NCBI GenBank assembly: GCA_040398805.1
Contig: JBBATK010000004.1
Span: 1 to 64,000, forward strand
Reading direction: 5' to 3'
DNA length: 64,000 nt
Source of the DNA: JBBATK01 sp040398805
GTDB lineage: Bacteria; Bacteroidota; Ignavibacteria; Kapaibacteriales; NICIL-2
Shown: one piece after another, positions 61,057 to 64,000 of the stretch
Layout: every line of letters begins with the position of its first letter
Position numbering within the stretch: position 1 is the stretch's first letter
The notes under the pieces: generated by a model
Database searches by the model: none
Seen by the model: only the letters and a program-made list of their open reading frames with translations
What the model was told of the DNA's origin: nothing
Position numbers and translations under genes: made by a program

Positions 61057-64000
61057 ATGAAGCGAAGCATACGATTCCTGTTGTTGATGTTCGTGACGGT
61101 ATCACTCGATGCGCAGCAGTGGAGCAATCTTGGTCCGGTGCTCCCGCCGGACGGTGCAACGACGAACGGACAGATCAACTGTGTTGCGTTCAATCCGCAG
61201 AACCCCTTGAAGATGTGGGCGGGCGCACCCGCGGGTGGTCTGTGGGTGAGTAGCGACGGAGGTGCGTCGTGGTTACCGGGTGCGACGGATACGCTCGGCG
61301 TGACCGGGATATCGGATATCTGGGTCAGTCCGACGGACTCCAATACCATCGCCATCGCCATGGGCGACCGGGATGAGAGCGCATCCTACGTGCCGCAGGG
61401 CGGTGCCGTGTATCTCACGACCGATGGCGGTGTGTCGTGGACCCGAAGCGGGGAGTTGGACACCAACGGATCCATCGTGCCGGTACCGAACTACACGTCG
61501 GCGCGAATTCTTCGCAGCACCACCACGGGTGCGTATGTGCTGGCGACGAGTGCGGGCGTGTTCACGAGTGCGAACTTCGCGGCCAACTGGAATACCCGCG
61601 TGATGAGAGAGAAGACGTGGGATATGAAGCAACGATCCAACGATCCGTCGACCATCTACGCGGTCATCGGCGGACGCGTCTACAGGTCGTCGAATGCGGG
61701 CACGTCGTTCACGGCGCTGACCACCGGCTATCCGTCCACCGTCGCAGTCCGCATCCAGCTTGCCGTAGCCCCCTCCAATGCGAACGTGGTGTATGCGCTG
61801 TATGTGCAACCGGACGGAACCTTCGGCGGATTGTACAAATCCACCGACCAGGGATCCACGTGGGCTGTCCGTTCCACGACCCCGAACATCCTTGCCGCGA
61901 ACATCGACGGTAGTGGAAGCAAGGGCACGAACAATCTGTCGCTCGCCGTTTCGCCGGTCAACGAGAATATCCTCTTTGCCGGTGGCGTGAATGTCTGGAG
62001 GTCGCTGGACGGCGGCTCGACATGGCAGCAGACCAGTCATTATCAAGGCGGCGCGTTGCCGTACGTGGCGGCGGACATTCATGACCTGCGCTTCGCTCCC
62101 GCACCGCGGGAGAGATATGTCTATGCGGCCAGCGGGAACGGCATCTTCATGTCTTCGGACACCGGACGCTCCTGGCAGAACGTCTCGGCTGGTCTGCAAG
62201 TTCATCAAGGTCTTTCGTCGTCGTGGCACCCAAAGCGCGATTCGATGTTCCTGACAGCGGGTCCTACGGGGATCTGTCGCTATGATCGCGGGGCATGGAA
62301 GAAACTCTTGGATAGTTCGTGCAATACGGTTTGGTATCATCCTTCCGATTTGCGATATGCCTATGCGGCGACGGCGAGCGGACGTTTACTGCGCTCGTCC
62401 GACTCTGCGACCACCTTCAAGGAGGATATGACGCCGGCTGGTTCGGTACCCGCCGGTGCCATACGCCCGTATGTTCCCAATCCTCGCAATCCCGCCACGA
62501 TGTACGGTCTGCTTCGTGACCTATGGAAAACGACGAACGGCGGTTCTAGTTGGACGAAGACCTCGAATCCTTTCAATGCCACCATGCTCTCCCTTGCCGT
62601 GTCGCGCGGGGATACCAACATGGTGTACCTTGTCACCTCCGACACGGTGATGCATCAATCAACGAACGGTGGACGAGACTGGGCAAGGAGGGGGAGAGTC
62701 CAGTTACAGTTCCCTAGCGTGCCAAGAGCCGTCATCTGTCATCCGACGGATCCGCTTCGAGTTTGCGTCATCGGCGGTCGTAGTGTCTCCATGACCAAGG
62801 ACGGCGGCGCGACGTGGGACAAGTATGTCCTGAACGGTAACCTTTATATCACCTCGATGACATGGAAACAGGATAACTGCGGCGAGGCATTGATTCTCGG
62901 AACGAGCAACGGCGTCTGGAAACTCTCTGCACAATACAACTTCGGCGTCCCGGAGCAGATCGGGTCGGGTCTGCCGAACACACCCGTCAACGACATCAAT
63001 CTGACGAGTAGGTATCTTCGGGCCACGACGGCGGGTCGCGGCGTGTATGCAACCTTCATCGATGATGCCGGTGTCATTCCGCTGTACACGCAAGACAGGG
63101 ACACTGTCTGTCCGGGCGACGCCATCCAGTTCACGGACGTTTCGGAAAACGGAGGATTAGCATCGACGTGGCGATTCGAGGGCGGCTTTCCGGCAACCTC
63201 GACGGAGACATCCCCGAATGTGCGATTCGATGCACCCGGACCTCATGTGGTCACGCTGATCGCCGCCAACGGATGCGGCGTGGATTCCGTGAAGCGGGCC
63301 TCGGTCATCGTGACGCCTCGGCTTAAAGCCGCCATCTCGGTGACGCGTGCCGACGTGTGCGTGGGTGATACCATCCTTCTCCGCGACGCCACCATCGGTG
63401 TGGGTGGTGTGCGATCATGGTCGGTGACGAATGCCGATGTGGTCTCCACGACTTCTCTCGGCACCACGGTCGTCTGCTCGAAGTCCGGCGCCGTGACCGC
63501 ATCCCTGGTCGTGTCTAACGACTGCGGGAAGACCGATGCGAGCAAGGTGGTCAACGTGGTCGATCCGCCTGCGGCAGTGCGTATCACGGTAACGAAAGAT
63601 ACGCTTGCTGTTGCCGAGCGGGCCGGAGTGGTCTATCAATGGTTCGCGAACGGTACTCTTCTCACGGGCGCCAATGGCAATCGCTGGATCGGCCAGTACA
63701 ACGGCTCGTATGTCGTGCGCCTCACGAACGCCGGCGGATGCACGGTGTACTCGGATACCGTGGCATACACTGTTCCCAAAGACACGTCCGGAGGATCCTC
63801 GGTTCCGTCTTCCGTCGAACTCGCGCAGGTCAGCCCGAATCCCGTCGCGGAGAGCGTCGTCGTCCGGCTCCCGGACTCATGGTACGGAGCGGTCTGCCTT
63901 GTCGTCAGGGATGTCACGGGAGGGGAAGTGATGAGATCCTCTGTCGACATCGCGAATCCCTCTCAGGAGGTCGTCCTTTCGACGGCGTCATTGGGTTCGG
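61057..64000 (+). CDS. Very large secreted BNR/sortilin-repeat protein with PKD domain and T9SS sorting domain, 3' end outside window
   Basis: The frame stays open to the window edge (about 981 codons visible). The start at 61057 opens a short signal peptide (MKRSIRFLLLMFVTVSLDAQ). From about 25 to 640 there are many BNR/VPS10-type repeats with the Asp-box SxDGGxSW pattern (VSSDGGASWLPGA, LTTDGGVSWTRSG, RSLDGGSTWQQ, KTTNGGSSWTKT, TKDGGATWDK), forming beta-propellers. PKD-like Ig modules follow (about 680-760, DTVCPGDAIQFTDVSENGG and GPHVVTLIAANGCGVDSV; a second to about 850). The end begins a T9SS type A sorting domain (VELAQVSPNPVAESVVVRLP). It is a predicted surface-exposed cargo; glycan or protein binding is inferred. 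Confidence 0.88.
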   Translation, partial: MKRSIRFLLLMFVTVSLDAQQWSNLGPVLPPDGATTNGQINCVAFNPQNPLKMWAGAPAGGLWVSSDGGASWLPGATDTLGVTGISDIWVSPTDSNTIAIAMGDRDESASYVPQGGAVYLTTDGGVSWTRSGELDTNGSIVPVPNYTSARILRSTTTGAYVLATSAGVFTSANFAANWNTRVMREKTWDMKQRSNDPSTIYAVIGGRVYRSSNAGTSFTALTTGYPSTVAVRIQLAVAPSNANVVYALYVQPDGTFGGLYKSTDQGSTWAVRSTTPNILAANIDGSGSKGTNNLSLAVSPVNENILFAGGVNVWRSLDGGSTWQQTSHYQGGALPYVAADIHDLRFAPAPRERYVYAASGNGIFMSSDTGRSWQNVSAGLQVHQGLSSSWHPKRDSMFLTAGPTGICRYDRGAWKKLLDSSCNTVWYHPSDLRYAYAATASGRLLRSSDSATTFKEDMTPAGSVPAGAIRPYVPNPRNPATMYGLLRDLWKTTNGGSSWTKTSNPFNATMLSLAVSRGDTNMVYLVTSDTVMHQSTNGGRDWARRGRVQLQFPSVPRAVICHPTDPLRVCVIGGRSVSMTKDGGATWDKYVLNGNLYITSMTWKQDNCGEALILGTSNGVWKLSAQYNFGVPEQIGSGLPNTPVNDINLTSRYLRATTAGRGVYATFIDDAGVIPLYTQDRDTVCPGDAIQFTDVSENGGLASTWRFEGGFPATSTETSPNVRFDAPGPHVVTLIAANGCGVDSVKRASVIVTPRLKAAISVTRADVCVGDTILLRDATIGVGGVRSWSVTNADVVSTTSLGTTVVCSKSGAVTASLVVSNDCGKTDASKVVNVVDPPAAVRITVTKDTLAVAERAGVVYQWFANGTLLTGANGNRWIGQYNGSYVVRLTNAGGCTVYSDTVAYTVPKDTSGGSSVPSSVELAQVSPNPVAESVVVRLPDSWYGAVCLVVRDVTGGEVMRSSVDIANPSQEVVLSTASLGS

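Noticed and set aside
61273..62340. Minus-strand frame of 355 codons opposite the large secreted protein
   Set aside because: The plus frame shows repeated Asp-box units; the minus frame has none.

Overview
The window looks like one scaffold of a GC-rich, Gram-negative bacterium of the FCB (Bacteroidota/Chlorobi-side) superphylum. Candidatus Kapabacteria or Ignavibacteria-like lineages are my best guess. The reasons are a PorQ-type type IX secretion (T9SS) protein, at least two large secreted proteins with T9SS-like C-terminal sorting domains, an Omp28-family protein, a DUF3127 protein, a fused alpha/beta E1 dehydrogenase, TonB-type outer-membrane receptors, and a recurring TAnnTTTG/TAnnTTGC promoter-like element before many genes. 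No rRNA, tRNA, CRISPR array, phage or insertion sequence was recognised. The assignment is inferred from gene content; no database search was run.

Left part (1-21.4 kb): a 5'-truncated FtsE-like ATPase is translationally coupled to dapB and a glycosyltransferase. Then come archaeal-type proS, a SnoaL-like protein behind a perfect TetR-type palindrome, a Wzx-like flippase, a secreted M28 peptidase, a gcvT-kdsB pair, a divergent response regulator/histidine kinase pair, an unknown lipoprotein, and a tight minus-strand operon flippase / Ig-domain lipoprotein / pdxB / rfbC. It ends with a TonB-dependent receptor whose upstream region runs into a 100-N assembly gap (21414-21513).

Centre (21.5-43.8 kb): right of the gap is an AT-rich tract with a perfect DnaA box and paired parS half-sites, followed by nudix-parA-parB-thioesterase-porQ on the plus strand. 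Genes diverge from this point, so it is the best candidate for a replication origin. Next are ftsX with another flippase, a heparinase-like protein, era, a minus-strand operon (FnIII-like secreted protein, secreted metalloprotease, ABC ATPase, RsbU-type phosphatase), an FAD oxidoreductase/methyltransferase pair, a HAD phosphatase/NifU-domain pair, a DUF1460 amidase-like protein, accC and an Omp28-like T9SS cargo.

Right part (44-64 kb): mostly plus-strand housekeeping genes: purL, alaS, DUF3127, purD, a sugar epimerase, pgsA-like, ftsY, a membrane protein plus outer-membrane receptor pair, a TPR protein, glyA (minus) and a fused E1 dehydrogenase. The window ends inside a very large secreted BNR/PKD protein. 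Functionally it combines core metabolism (lysine/peptidoglycan, purines, glycine/one-carbon, B6, fatty acid), envelope polysaccharide export, and T9SS/outer-membrane traffic.
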